NCBI GenBank assembly: GCA_016808115.1 | Contig: JAEQBH010003948.1 | Span: forward strand, 1 to 64,000 | DNA: 64,000 nt | Direction of reading: 5' to 3' | Source: Tetrastigma voinierianum | Lineage: Eukaryota > Streptophyta > Magnoliopsida > Vitales > Vitaceae | Shown here: in pieces, positions 45,922 to 58,465 of the stretch | Position numbering within the stretch: the first letter of the stretch is position 1 | Layout of the letters: the number at the start of each line of letters is the position of its first letter | The notes under the pieces: model-generated | What the model was told of the DNA's origin: nothing | What the model saw: only the letters and a program-made list of their open reading frames with translations | The model's database searches: none | Program-made: the position numbers and the translations under genes

Positions 45922-48900
45922 GTAACATCCCGTCCGGGAGAGTGTCTGATACATAAATCTTGTAAGGGGGTATAAAAGTACCAAGTGTCACATTGTAGTA
46001 TTTTGGAGACTAAAATACTGAAAGGAAATTTTGGAACCGGAATTGTGGTAATAAACCAAAGGAATGCAGATGGTCATTAAGCAAATGGATATGGAAATTA
46101 GAAACAAAGTGAGATAGGCCATAGTGGAAATTGAATAAGTTACAATTGCAATAATTAAAAGATGAGATTTATTTGCAATTAATGGAAGTTAATTGTAAAG
46201 GAGGGAGACAAAAGAAAAATTTATTTAGTCCCGAGGCTAGGGTTCAGATTGTTGAGGAGAAGAGGCCCAAGAGCAAGAGGAGAAGGATGAAGAAGGAAGA
46301 GGAGAGGTTCAAAAATCGGGTATGCACATCTTAGGAGGGAAATCAAGTATAGGACTCGGGGCTTGGGTATGGAATTAGTTCTCCTTTGATCCTGGGTTTT
46401 GGTGCCAAGGCACATTAAGCCTTTGAATTGTTGAAGTTATGTGAGTAAAACCCCAATTGATGTAAAAAAGAAACTTGGAATCAATAAAATTACATGATGT
46501 TAAAAGAATTGGTGGACCTTAGGTAGTGTTCTTGGATTTTTCACACACAAGGTTTTGGGTTTTCGAGTTTCCAAAACACCAATTCACATGTTATTAGGTA
46601 TTTTAGATAAATTCCAAGTTGGGTTTGAGAATATTATAATTATAAATTATATGGAGTGGTGCATCAAAAATTGGGAGAAATAACAAAATCTGGGCATTTG
46701 GGTGTCTTCTACCAGTAGAACTTGATTCTCTGGGGTACAGCTTGATCTGGTCGATTTTGGCCAAGTTCTACCGGTAGAGTTAAGTTCTACCGGTACAACT
46801 TGATACGGTTTTCCTATTTGACCAGTTTTTCGTATTTTAGCCATAAACTTCCTCATTTCTTATCGATTTGGGTAGTTGGTGGCTACATCAAAATAGACTT
46901 CAAAGAGCAAAACTTAAGAAGTATGCATTGTCAAATTATGATCCTAAGTGGCCTAAGAAATTCCTCAAAGTGGGGCCATGTGCAAGAAAAATTCTGCATC
47001 AGCTTTGGACATAGAGTAGATCCGGGTTTCGAGCGTAACGAGTTTCGGTGCTCGGGTGGGTAATTCAGTTGGAATAGAACCTTAGCACCTTAAATTTAAA
47101 AAGAGTATGAAGAGTGTGACTAAGTCTAAAGGAAGTACGTTAAGTTATGCGATTAATTTGTCGTCGTATTCATTTTGAGTTGTAGAGTTAAAGTAAAGGC
47201 GGGATAAGTGGGCGGTTATAAGTTAAAAGCAAGAAAGAGGTGAGTGTTCTAAACTCATTTTCCCAAAATACTGATGTATTATTATTATTATTACTAAATT
47301 GTTTTACACTGGTATTTGCTGGTTTTGAATACAAACCATTTTCATGAAACAAGCAATGAATTAGTAAGCAAGCAAATGGTTTTGAGTTAAACCATTTTGA
47401 AAAAAGAAAGCATTAAGTTTTAAATTGTAAAACCAATTTTAAGCATAAACAAACAAGGAAGTAAATGGTTTTGAAAGTTAAACCATTTTTGAAAGAAAGC
47501 ATTGGTTTGGTATAGCAAAACCAATTTTAAGCAAGCAAGCAAGGAAGTAAATGGTTTTGAAAAGTTAAACCATTTTCAAGCAAACAAGCAAGTAAGCAAA
47601 TGGTTTGAATAATTAAACCATTTTCAAAGTAAGCAAGCAAGTAAATGGTTTCAAAGTAAAACCACTTTACAAAGGCTTGAAATAGTAAGCAAGCAAGAAA
47701 GTTTGAGAGAGCAGGCCTTCCTAGTTCTAAGCAAGCAAACCGGTCGGAGGTATTCCGTGCGTGCAGTGGGTGATTATCTCATACATGCATTTTTAGTTTT
47801 GCACAGTGTAGGCAAGCTTAGGGACATACATCATGCATTTAAAGTAGACCGTCGCACGTACGAGGAGTATATGGGGTTATGAGCTCATAAGCTAAATTAT
47901 GGTGATGGCGACACGGAGTCAATTCCACCATATTTACGGAAAAGAGAGAAAAAGGTGGCCTTTGGGACAAAGGTCCTTCCACGTACGGTTGAGTACGGGT
48001 TCCACGTGTTCACTGGGGTATGATAAGCAAAAATAGGCCTCGATGGTTTATGTTTTACAAACATGATATATAGATTTGAAAATCAACCATTGGTTCCGAT
48101 CGCCACGAGGCTTAGGAGAGTTTTAAAGCAAGCGGTTGAGCCCGGGCTCCGATTCCCAGATTTCAAACGTCGGTTGAGCCAAACTCCGTGGGTTTTATTT
48201 TTCAAAAACAAGCGGTTGAGCCCAGGCTCCGTTTTTATGAAAAAGTTTTGAGAAACTTTTTAAACGAGTTTGTGAAAGTTTTGAAAACTTTTCAAACAAG
48301 ATAAAAACAAGCAAGAAGGAAAGTAGCAGAAGTTTATAAACTTCTAACTGATAACAATAAGAGTTTTACAAGCTTTTAAAGAAAGCAAAATAACTTAAAC
48401 AGAAAGTATTAAAGTTTTATATACTTTTAAAAGCAACAAGTATAAGCAAGCGAAGCAAAGAAAAGTTTTAAAAACTTTCAAGCAAGCAAAGCAAGTAAAG
48501 CACGGAAAATATTGTAAAGAAAGTTTCACTGATTTTGAGGTTTTCAGGAGAAAGAAAGCAAAACCTTTTATAAGCATACCTCCTCTTGAGCTCGTTTTGG
48601 CTCATTATTTTGTATTTTAAGAGCAGCTTACCGGTCTGGTCGCAAGGCCATTTGGAGCACTATAGGATTAGTCGACATCGGAATAGTCTTTGTGTAGTAA
48701 TTATATTTTGTAAGAACATACTTTGAATATGTATAATGGGACATATGTATGTACATAGTTAGTTGTGAGAATGTGTTGGTATGCAGTTACCATGTTTGGA
48801 TATTTCAGTTATAGTGTAAATTGGATATATCTGGGATTTGGAATTAGACTGTAATGCGGCCGTCTCATCCTGCCTTGCAGTTTTCATTTGCTAAGATTTT

Positions 48901-49058
48901 GAATCCTAAGTTATAAATTAAAGAAAATTTTATAGGGAGGTTTAAGCAAGCAATAAAACCGCTTCGGGGATTTCTAGTCGTTAGAGGTAGCGGCTAGGAT
49001 TTGTGGAGTGGCGGCTGCGCTGCCGCCGGTAAGGGAGTGAGGGTGTGTCGATATTAAT
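45922..49058 (+). mobile_element. solo LTR (~3.1 kb) inside CPSF73-I copy D
   Basis: It begins TGTAACATCCCGTCC and ends near GTGAGGGTGTGTCG. CPSF73-I intron sequence that is continuous in copies B (15830-15890) and C (20690-20760) lies on both sides. No gag or pol is present. Internal features include three TTCTACCGGTAG-like palindromes (46709-46800), a hairpin array (47370-47670), and repeated GCGGTTGAGCCCGGGCTCC (48130-48235). An exact target duplication was not found; TATTT/ATATT at the borders is only approximate. Confidence 0.72.
47370..47670. repeat. array of short hairpins spaced by AAGCAAGC
   Basis: AAATGGTTT and its inverse AAACCATTT lie 5-11 bases apart at 47374-47398, 47463-47489, 47549-47576 and 47598-47624, with a weaker pair at 47643-47668. 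They are separated by AAGCAAGCAAG-type spacers. Confidence 0.8.
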
Positions 49059-49059
49059 A

Positions 49060-50187
49060 TATAATCTTTGTGGCGTGCTGTACAACAAAAACCAATATTA
49101 GAAGTATAGTGATTTAATCTTAATGAAGCTAGTGTATTATTACTTCAAAACAACCTTTACGTTGAAGGGTAAGGCAATTAATCATAGAAGGTGAAACAAA
49201 GTCCACGGATGAAGATCTCGCTTTGATAATTATTGCACTGAGTTGGAATCTATGATTCGGTAAGAATGTCTATGGTAGAAAGATTGAAGCTTAAGAGAAT
49301 GAAGTGAAGTAGATGTTTACCGCGTGTCTAATTCGAGACAGAGACCCAAGATAGGAACATTAGAGCAAATTGCAGAACTCAAATAAACGGATCTAAGCTA
49401 ATGCGCGATATGGACCATTCAGGCCTTCAAAGGAAATCTGAGAAGGATGAAATCAAAAGCATTCGATATTTATTGTCTCATTCTCTGTTCCAAATCGATT
49501 TTCCATGGAATAAGGTACTCATTGAAACTTTAAAGATAACGTTGACCAAAAATTTAAAACCAGAAAATAAAAAGATTAGAAGACCCAAATCAAAGTCCCT
49601 TACAACCAATGCCGGAAAGCAGTGCATTTAGATTAATACGAAAATCGGGTGAGGATGATGAGGAAATTAGAAACTATTACTAGTCTCTAAAAAGAGAGAA
49701 TGAAACATACATCTATAAGCAGAATGCTCTTTCAGAGTTTTATCCATGGGAGTAGAGAATGTATTCATCATACAACATGATTTCAATAAACTTTGCTCAC
49801 TTTCACATAATCGAGAGAAAAGAAACTTGTAGATAGCCTTTGTTGCATGTGTCATAAAGCGGCCCCTTTGAATGGTATAATGAACAATTCAAATATTTTA
49901 GCAATTTCTAGGCAAAATAATCCACATAAATTTTTAATTAAATAAATGAGTCAACCTTCTCCAAAATAAGAGGGATGCGTATGATCAAGTAAGAAATTTG
50001 CATGAGAAATGCAACACATTACAATGAAGTAAAGTGTAGGGCACATCTAAAGAACATGGGCAATTTTACATGAGAAAGTAAACTAGATAACCAAAAAGGA
50101 AAACTGAGGATGAAAGTTCTAAAAAGATATGATCGTTAGAAGTGAATGAAATGATCATTAAGAGCATATGCTGCTACATAACTAAGA
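49060..50187 (-). pseudogene. CPSF73-I copy D, middle part
   Basis: Colinear with 15880-17010 of copy B and 20740-21880 of copy C. The exon at 49855-49690 reads MTHATKAIYKFL followed by a decayed DYVKVS..VEDMLYDE and SMDK. The zinc motif exon should fall at 50160-50110 and is mostly deleted. The segment ends exactly at the CACTA insertion. Confidence 0.78.
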
Positions 50188-50289
50188 CACTACAAGGAAG
50201 TGAGCTTTTAGTTGGGATCAGACTGACGAAAGTAAAGTCAAAAAATTCAGCCATATGATATAGATGCAAGAAAATGAGGCGCATGACAA

Positions 50290-50760
50290 AGGTGTGGCTA
50301 TAGGGAACATAACTATAGGTTATAGTTACAATTTTCGTTTGGCCACTACTAAAGGTGGCCTGTAGTTTGGGGTCATTTCTGGCCACAGCTGGAATGTGAC
50401 TACAGAGGGGGCCATTTCTTGGCCACAACTATAAGAGATGGTTATGGATGAGGCTATTTCTTGGCCGCAACTATAAGGGTGACTATGGCGGAAGCCACTT
50501 CATGGCCGCAACTATAAGGGTGATATATAGATGGGGTAATTTGTTGGCCGCTACTATAAGGATCAGTTATAGATGAGGTTACTAATGGCCTTCTATACGA
50601 TTGATATATAGATGGGGTGATTTTGGCCCTCTGATAAGAGATGATTATAGATGGGGTTTTTGTTGGTACTACTACAAGATTGATATATAGATGGGGTGCT
50701 TTGTTAGCTGATACTATAAGGGTAGATATATATGGGTTTTTTTCTTTTCGCCTGAGTTTT
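50290..50760. repeat. CACTA subterminal repeats, ~50-bp units
   Basis: About ten units of GGCCGCAACTATAAGGGTGA and TATAGATGGGGT-TTTGTTGG type follow the left terminus, as expected for the transposase-binding subterminal region. No comparable array is seen at the right end. Confidence 0.8.
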
Positions 50761-53700
50761 ACCATATATGAAAGGTGAGCTTTTGAATGTATCGAAATCT
50801 TGAAGCCAAATAGGAGATATAATCTACTCCACCAAAAAATTTCAATAAAAAAGATATATTGCTATTCATCAACAATAGGTAACCAAGCAAAACCAAATTA
50901 ACAAAAAGATTTAGGAGAAGTTCCATGGATTAAAAACAAGTCAAATCTCATATTTCAATCACAAAAATTACATGCAAAAACCAGTCAAGAACGAATGGCG
51001 AGAAAGTCTAATTCGTAAATATTTAAAGTAAATTGAACCATAAATTTTTTTCTTCAATTTTCCTTTCAGTCAACATGAATCAACGATATAGTATTAGTCA
51101 AAAATAGTGCATATTTCATATTTTTGTTAGGTGAACACCAATTCAAACCACTCTCTTTGGATCCCAGTGCGACCAGATGATCTTGAGAATGAGGGGAAAT
51201 AGTACGAGTCCACAATATCGATGTGCATATGAAATCTTTGTTCTATGGTTGAAAAATATCAAGAAGGAGAAGACTGAAAATTGAAAAATGAAGATATGTT
51301 CTAGGAGTTGAATTCACAATTATGATTTCTAGTTGCCACAATTTAGTATTTCTTTTGCCTTCCTTCCACTATTATATGCTTGGAGTTCTTTAGATCTTGC
51401 AAGAAAAGAGCGAGAAATATGTTGAAATATACTCAAAAACTAGACTCCTCTATAACCTATTTTCTGCATTTTTATTCTCTCCCTATTGTTCTCTCCAATA
51501 TTCAACAAAGCCATATTTTTAGAAAGACATATCTAATAGTAGATTTATCGATCATCCATCAGTTAAATAGAATACATACATTGGAAACGTCATCCCTTGA
51601 CTTTGCCTTTTAGAAGATATGAAGCTTTATTCCGAACCTGCATGGTAGAAAGATAGTTTCACTAAGAAAAATCTTGTGGTATAATACAATCAAAAGGTCA
51701 AAGAGTTTTAGTGTAGAACCCTTGATGCATAAGTCACTCAAATGATGTTGGTGATTTGGAAAAACGATTTCGAAGATGACAAATGGTATATCTTAGTCCA
51801 ATCAATGGAAGAAATTAGGCCAAATTGTAGCTAAAGTTCAAGCGAATGTAGTGGAAAAGCGCACAATCAATTTCGATCCATCTTTGGACAACAATGCCTC
51901 TTGATGACTCGGCTCGAAGCGCCAATAGCGGTGGGCATTTCGGGGTTATATTTGAGGTAAAATTATGTTGCACAAACCCTTGGCTTTCATCTTGATAAAT
52001 TGAATGAGTCGAATAATTGCGAGCCAGCTATCACACTTATGACCATAAATTTGTTATTTCATTTTCAAGCAAATAAAATAAGCAATAAGCTGTATAGTGT
52101 TTGTTTCTTGTGTACATTATACTTGAATAAGGAAAAAATAACATGAGCCCCATTGAATCTTCTTTCTTACAACATTGTTCTAAATTTACTTGGCAATCAT
52201 GCAGCCATATGCACGCTGCGCATGCTTCACTACCATTTAGACCGCTTCATGTGGGGCGTCTGATAGAGCAGTCTTATCAAACCTAGCCATTTACCTTAGG
52301 ACCTTAGAAGCAAAGTTTATCTTCTAAAGCGAGTTGCAAGATTTTCTGACTGGGCGAAACTGCCGCGACGTTTTCCTGCATATGTCTCTTAATAACTCAT
52401 TCTGATTATTTGAATTTATCACATAATTGTAAAGTGATAGTTATATATGTAGTTGTACAAGCACAATTAATTAAATGTAAATTTGTTCAAGGGCTCTGCA
52501 TGTCTTTTTATTGATATGTTCTTCTAGGGATCGACTAGACCATAATGAAACGTTTTTAGTTCCAATTCTGTTGTATTTAGCACTTTTGGAATAAAGAACT
52601 GCCTTAGAATAATATAAGACCAACAATTTCCCAACCAAAATTTTTATTTAAGCATTGATAACAACATTCAGTTCAAACAAAGCTTGTTCCAAAAAATGAT
52701 TATTGCCTAATTATACAAATAAGTACTGTCAATTTCTTTTGCCAGCAATTAAGGTTTCTACCAGCAACTATGGTGAACCATATAGAAGCTTAGCATTGCA
52801 GAAGTAGCTAGAACAACTATACTTTCTCTCTAGGAAATTAATGGGAAGCGGTTCAATGGAAGAGAGCAATTCATAATAGGAATGGAATTTAATTAAGGTT
52901 GTTTAGGTTTCTCAAGCTGCATAAGACCTAGCAAAATATTCTTTTAAACCAAATGTAGTTAGGCATACTAAAAGAATAAATTCAGCCACACGGAGTTATG
53001 TCGATTCAAGAAACTTGGCTCATACAAGGGAAAATATTAGTTGGCAATATTTATAATGACTAGCCATGAATATTGTGGTCAAAACTAATTTCCAATGTCT
53101 TGAGAAAGCTTGCTTTAATGCTTATATCAATTGTATGCCTTGGAAGCAATGGCTCCGGATTCTTTCTTAATCCGAATAACGGAAGCAATTGCTTTTCTTC
53201 TATAGACTTGATCACACTGACCTTCGCGGGAAGCGAGTAATTCAAGGGAATGGAGGAGATTGAGTAAGAGACTTCCATGCAAACCCCACAAGGTATTTTA
53301 CCTTCATTCTCATCCCACATCTATTATCACTAAGTATTCAATACTAATAGTTAAAAATATTCATAAATAATAAACATATCAATGGTCATTCCTCGAATTT
53401 GGAACAATTACAAGTTCACAGCTCCTCTGTTCCATTCTATGTTCTGTCTCTCCCTCGAACATTCTATCGAACACTTGAGAATTGCGTTGAAGAATTTATT
53501 AACCATTTCCGTATAGTTTGGATTAATACTAATAGATTTTAATTCACTAAGTAATCAAAAGCTAAAGTTTAGATCCGAAGAAAAATGACCTCAAGATACA
53601 AGGATCACATCACGTTTCTCAATTGCCACAACCCTTAGCGTCGACAATTCAGCGTACAAAGAAAAATCTAATATTTTCATTACTTGGAACATAAATCTCA

Positions 53701-54060
53701 AACAAAGACTCAATAAAACATTAATCAAGAATGTAAATTCATACAAATTAGTATCAAAAACTATAGGAAAATAGAAGAGATATAGGCGAGCAACATTAAG
53801 CTTGGCTCCAAATTATCATATTTTTTACGAATATTTTAAACAATCCATTAGTGAGTCTTACTATTATTTGTCCTCTCTCACCCCTTAGTTGGCCCCTCTA
53901 CTTAGCTTTCAATGTCTCAGACTGACCCTACGATCGCTTTGCATGCAACTACAATTCTATCTTCAATTATATATCAGTCCTTTATTAGTTCGACTCAAAT
54001 AAATATGAAACTAAAAAGATATGTTTTGGTTGCAAATTTTTATTGACCAAACCAATATCC
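50761..54060. other. CACTA interior, no gene recognised
   Basis: AT-rich. Neither the transposase nor the tnpD-like domain is readable on either strand. 51700-52400 and 53060-53320 have slightly higher coding-like composition without a match. Confidence 0.4.
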
Positions 54061-54085
54061 TTATAAGATTACTTTTCTTGTAGTG

Positions 54086-55300
54086 AGAAGCGATCTTGCT
54101 CGGGAGATAAATAAGTGATTAACATAACCCCATTCAACGAGAAGAAAACAATGCTGAGGAAGCAGTAGAACTTCCAACATAATCAAAGAAGGTGAATATT
54201 TGGGGCTTACTCCAAGGAATTTTAGCTGATAGAATTGATTATTGTAGCCTCTCGGGCTCTAGTACGAAAGTACATTAACACATCCTCTAGAAGGCCGGAA
54301 AGGAACTACAATAGTGAATGGTCTTTCTATAGAGTGATCCTTCAATCTAGCTACGAGAGAATACTCTCTTAACAGTAACTACGATGGTAGATAACTAACT
54401 AGTGATATGTTTTGACCGTTTAAAGGGGCATTCATCGACCATGCGATTTAATTCAAATGGAGAAAAGTTGGGCTCAAGAAAATCTACTCAAAGCACAAAA
54501 GATCTCAAGGCCATACTAGAAAACAGTGATATATTTCAAGTATAGGAAGCTATTTCATATAAGGAGAGGAATTTCCAAGAGTTTATTCATTGAGAAAAAA
54601 GAAATATTAGAGAGAATTTAATGAAGAAACCATTGAGAAGCGAGAGCTATTCAGAAAGATGGCATAAAATTTGGAGTGGTAGATGTAGTCTCATTCCTTT
54701 GAAGATATATCTGCGGTGCTCCCTATGCTTTGAGATATTGATAAGAAGATACATATGAGTTAATACATTTCTGTCAATCTTTTTATCTTTAAGCAATGAA
54801 TTATTTTTGGTATTTTCCTGATGAGCTATTCCATAGGTAATTTGTTGTTGTAACAAAAAAAAAAAAAAAAAAAAATTGCGAGAAAAATGACCATACCTGA
54901 GATTACAATATCAAAAACAATGGCAGAAATATTCTCTAAACTTCATTTCTCAATTCAATGAATTACAGTTATATAAACAAATAACATTTACAATATTCAA
55001 CAAGGAAAAAAGACATAATGTAATCACCCAAAGCGGACATCATGGTTGAAGGGTCAATCTTATCAAAAGTATAAGCCCAGAAAGCGGCTGTGGTGAGTAT
55101 CTTTGGATGAATTCTGATCAAACTATCACCATAGAACACTTATTGAAAATAAAAACAAACAAATTAAAACCCAATGTTGAAAAATGGAAGTAAAAAAACT
55201 AGCAACCAAAATAAAAGCTGTTTTATGGTATGCCAGTATAGTTTCCTTTATAGGACATGTAGACACGAGAGCGACCCAGCCCCAATTTCAGAAACTACAG
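54086..55300 (-). pseudogene. CPSF73-I copy D, 5' part
   Basis: Minus strand at about 55285-55225: a worn PLGAGNEVG then GRSRVYMSYKG. About 55100-55030: IHPRY...PLSG-YFDKIDP-like. The intron (54100-55000) is colinear with copies 1, B and C, with a single ~100-bp intron repeat near 54200. The first codons are replaced at 55310 by the 3' tail of a receptor kinase, the same junction as in copies 1 and E. Confidence 0.8.
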
Positions 55301-55309
55301 TGTCAGATC

Positions 55310-55740
55310 ATAAATCAAGCCTTAGAAGTAGAGACATAGTCATAGGAATTTGCATCATGACCAATTTATTAGTCAATTATAGCGAGAGACAAAGAAAAGA
55401 TTTTTCGTTTAAATAAAATCAATCGATACGGATGATAAAACAAAATATACATGAGAAGTAGGGACCCCATCAACTAGTTTTGCCTCCATTCAAAGTAGTT
55501 CACACAATGTAATCATGGAAAGCGGTTTAGATAGTGGTGGCCCTTGCATTGAGAGTGCTCTGTCGTCTGTTGCATAGTTGGTAAAGGATTTGGATGACAC
55601 ATAAGCATGCTAAGCTATCTTCAACAACCGCTGCATTCAGCTCACCCGCTTCATCATAGGAGGTGAGGCGCTTATCCATAACGTCATTTACAACCAATGG
55701 TGATGGCGGTAATGAGGATGAGGATGAGGAGGATGCGTGA
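55310..55740 (-). pseudogene. MIK2-like receptor kinase, last-exon fragment
   Basis: The minus strand reads SSSSSSSLPPSPLVVNDV, MDKRLTS, DEAGELNAAVV and SLACLC, then a broken NP..RPTM segment. This is the end of the kinase C-lobe, as in copy 1 (2680-2400). The 3' tail at 55310-55460 matches 2180-2340. Upstream, the frame continues without a stop into CPSF73-I codons. Confidence 0.85.
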
Positions 55741-58465
55741 TAGCAGTCGAAACCATCGCTAATAGGATCGATCTCCCGGTGCAATGAAATGGCAGCCTCA
55801 GACTCATACTTCAGCATCAGTTCATGGACACGAAAAATTTAGACCCTCAGTTCTTCATGCGGCAATGACTCCGCCAAATATACGTGAGCATCTTGATACA
55901 CGAGGCTCCCTTTGTAAGCAATAGTAATCCTGCAGGAATCAGTACACATGCGGATGGCTGCTGAACATGGGATCATCAGTGCCATTATCGATAAGTGAAC
56001 CTTTCTTTACTAGAAAACGCTCCAGTTTCACCGACTTCAAAGGGTCTTTTCAGCCAGCCTCCTAATGGTTTTGCCATTTTCTCGGAGGTTGAAATCTGGG
56101 AGGCTGCGGGATCTCAATGTAGTAAGATGACGAATCTTCTTCCGAGAATAGTCTCAGTCTCAAGTACTCAGAACACCCCGACAATCTCGACCATAAACGC
56201 CAGGCGGCTCCAGGGCGTGCCAAGTTTAAACCAAATCGTATACCATTTACTTCTATTATGCGATGAAATCAATAACGCACTTGAAGATGGATTTAATATG
56301 ATTCTGGGGAACGTAAATAGGATAATAAAATTAAGTAACACATCTAAAGTCAATTGTTATAAATGTCAAGCAGTCACATAACATATTAGGATTATAAAAT
56401 GACAATATTTTGGCACATAAGGAAATACACACATATATTGTAACTTTTGAGCCATAGTTTTATATTTTATTTAGATTGGTGTTATATGACATGTTTGAAA
56501 CTATAGTCGAACTTGATAACATAATGTGAGGTGAACTTACGGAAAGATCAAATATTAGAAGTACTAGGTGATTCGTCTTAATAGACTAATTCTTGCTATA
56601 TTAGTATTATTTGCCAAGCGTCCCTATGTTGAAGACAAAACCCGATTAATCTGTAGAAGGTGAAGGAGACAAATTCATGATGAGATCTAAAGCGGTAATT
56701 CTTGCACTTGGGTAGAATCTATGATTCGAATTAAGTGTCCCCATGTTGAAAGATTTGGTTTAGAGTAGGAGTAGTGGATGTTTCTGATATTAATTCGAAT
56801 AAGAGACACAGGATAGAACATTAGAGTAGCGCAAATTTAACTAAACGGATCAAAGCTAATGCGCTTGATACGTAGGATATTAGGGCCTTCAAAAGGAAGT
56901 ACAAGAAGGATGAGAAATCAATTTCAAGTATACAGTGATACTTTATTCATTTATTTTCCAAAGTCAAAATTTTCTATGGAATAAGGTATAATTGAGAAAC
57001 TTTAAAGATCTTGATGACAAAAATTTAGTTGGAAAATAAAAGATTAAAAGACCCAAATCTAGGTCCCTTACAACCAATGAGGAGAAAGCGAAATGCGTTT
57101 GATTAAGCGAAATCGGTTCGGACAATGGCGAGGAGAAGTGGAAAAACTATTACTAGTCATAAAAGGGAGAATAAAACATACATCTAGAAACAAAAGAAAC
57201 AACTCACTGATTTGTCATGAATGAAGGAATGAAACATTTCATCATGCAACATATCTTATTGAAGCACTCCACTTTCATAATGGGACAAAAGCAACATGAA
57301 TATATTTGTTAGTGTCTATCTGTATAGCCCAGCCCTTTGAATGTGGTCTAATGAACAAATTAAAATATTTTAGCTTATTTTATGAAACCAAATAATGTAG
57401 TAAATTTTAATTAAATAAATGGCAGTATTATCCCAAGAAACCATCTGGATCACATGAGTCAGTATTTGCAGGAAATGCATTACGATACAGTGTAGTAAAA
57501 TGGAAACATCAAAGAAAGAGACAAATTTATGAGAAAGTAGAGTGAATGGCAAGGCTTGAGAGATGAAAGTTCAAAATGTTTCAAGATTGACAAAAGTTCA
57601 TTATTAAAGATGAACATGAATCTTAGATTGATGATGAATTAAAACATCTTATTGTCCCTTCAAGTAAGTGCAGATCTCTTCAAAGCAGAGCTTGGATAAA
57701 GATTAGTCAAAATATAAATGAGACATGATAGTGACCATCACAAGCAATTTATGGGTCAATTACAAACTGAGAGACAAAGCAAAGATTTCGTCTTAATGAA
57801 TCAATCATTCTGGTGATAAAACAAAATACACTTGGAAGTGAGGACCATTGACTAGTTCTGCTCATGATGATAAGGAGAAAAAGAACCGGACTGTTGTTAA
57901 GAGAAGATCTGAGATGAAATTCTGTAATTTGTTTCACAATTCAGCTCCTTTTCTTATGCTTTAGCAATAGTTATTTTGGTGTTTTTCACTCCATGAACAT
58001 TCAAGAACAGATTAAATTTCCATTGTTTAAAAAAAAATTCTTGAGGAAAATGACCATACACAGTTAATATAAAAGCAATAATGATGTTTAGCTATCTAAA
58101 CTTGGAGCTCATAATTCAATGATTACTAGATTATAAAACAAATAACATTACAATATTCATAAGAGGAAAAGACTTATCACGTAATACCAAGGACATAAGT
58201 GGTTGAGAAGGTCGATCTCACTAAAGGAGCCCATATTAGCGGTATTCATGATGTAGTGAATTGAATTGCATTCAATATCTTTTAGAACATGATACAGTGA
58301 AACAATTGAGTTAAACTACGTATTGAAAATGGAAGGAAAACCAATAACCAAACAACACAAGTGATGGTATACGTTGTGGTTTCCCTTTACTTAGGACATG
58401 TGAACCACGAGGAACTGACCCGGCTACATTTCCGGCACTCAGGATATCCGGTCTCAAAAAGCGGA
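55741..58465 (-). pseudogene. CPSF73-I copy E, both ends replaced by receptor kinase sequence
   Basis: From 58440 on the minus strand: AGNVAGSV-like remains with SKGKP (family AGNEVGRSCVYMSYKGKT), the IHY...SEIDL exon (58275-58200), THATKAIY position (57330-57205, heavily worn), and the AMK.IT..-containing 56280 region. Then a worn HALEPPG..MVEI (56215-56170), RRKDSS (about 56135), a deletion to the LAKPLGG region (56085), ISQ and RITIAY-like remains (55930), VHELMLKYES and ISLHREIDPISD (55820-55745). There it joins the kinase fragment. Roughly 700 bp corresponding to copy C 19612-20315 are missing at about 56090. The C-terminus beyond DPISD is absent. Confidence 0.8.
57660..57900 (-). repeat. 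receptor kinase 3' tail inside the CPSF73-I copy E intron
   Basis: GTCAATTACAAACTGAGAGA, ATCAATCATTCTGGTGATAA and GAAGTGAGGACCAT match the kinase tail at 58530-58620 and the intron copy at 1395-1560. It is the counterpart of 1225-1620. Confidence 0.65.

Larger units (their letters stand above)
50188..54085. mobile_element. CACTA (En/Spm) transposon, non-autonomous
   Basis: Left end CACTACAAGGAAGTGAGC; right end CTTTTCTTGTAGTG, the inverse of CACTACAAGAAAAG. AGA is duplicated at 50185-50187 and 54086-54088. The paralogous sites in copies B (about 17010-17050) and C (about 21865-21900) are uninterrupted. Left subterminal repeats lie at 50290-50760. No transposase is recognised. The internal open frame at 53060-53320 (minus) matches nothing I recognise and could be a captured host fragment or chance. 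Confidence 0.9.

Noticed and set aside
46800..47063. Plus-strand open frame of 87 residues as a gene
   Set aside because: Inside the solo LTR, no family match.
50454..50765. Minus-strand open frame of 103 residues
   Set aside because: It is the translation of the CACTA subterminal tandem repeats.
55995..56381. Plus-strand open frame of 128 residues
   Set aside because: Antisense to CPSF73-I copy E. The minus strand carries the conserved words.
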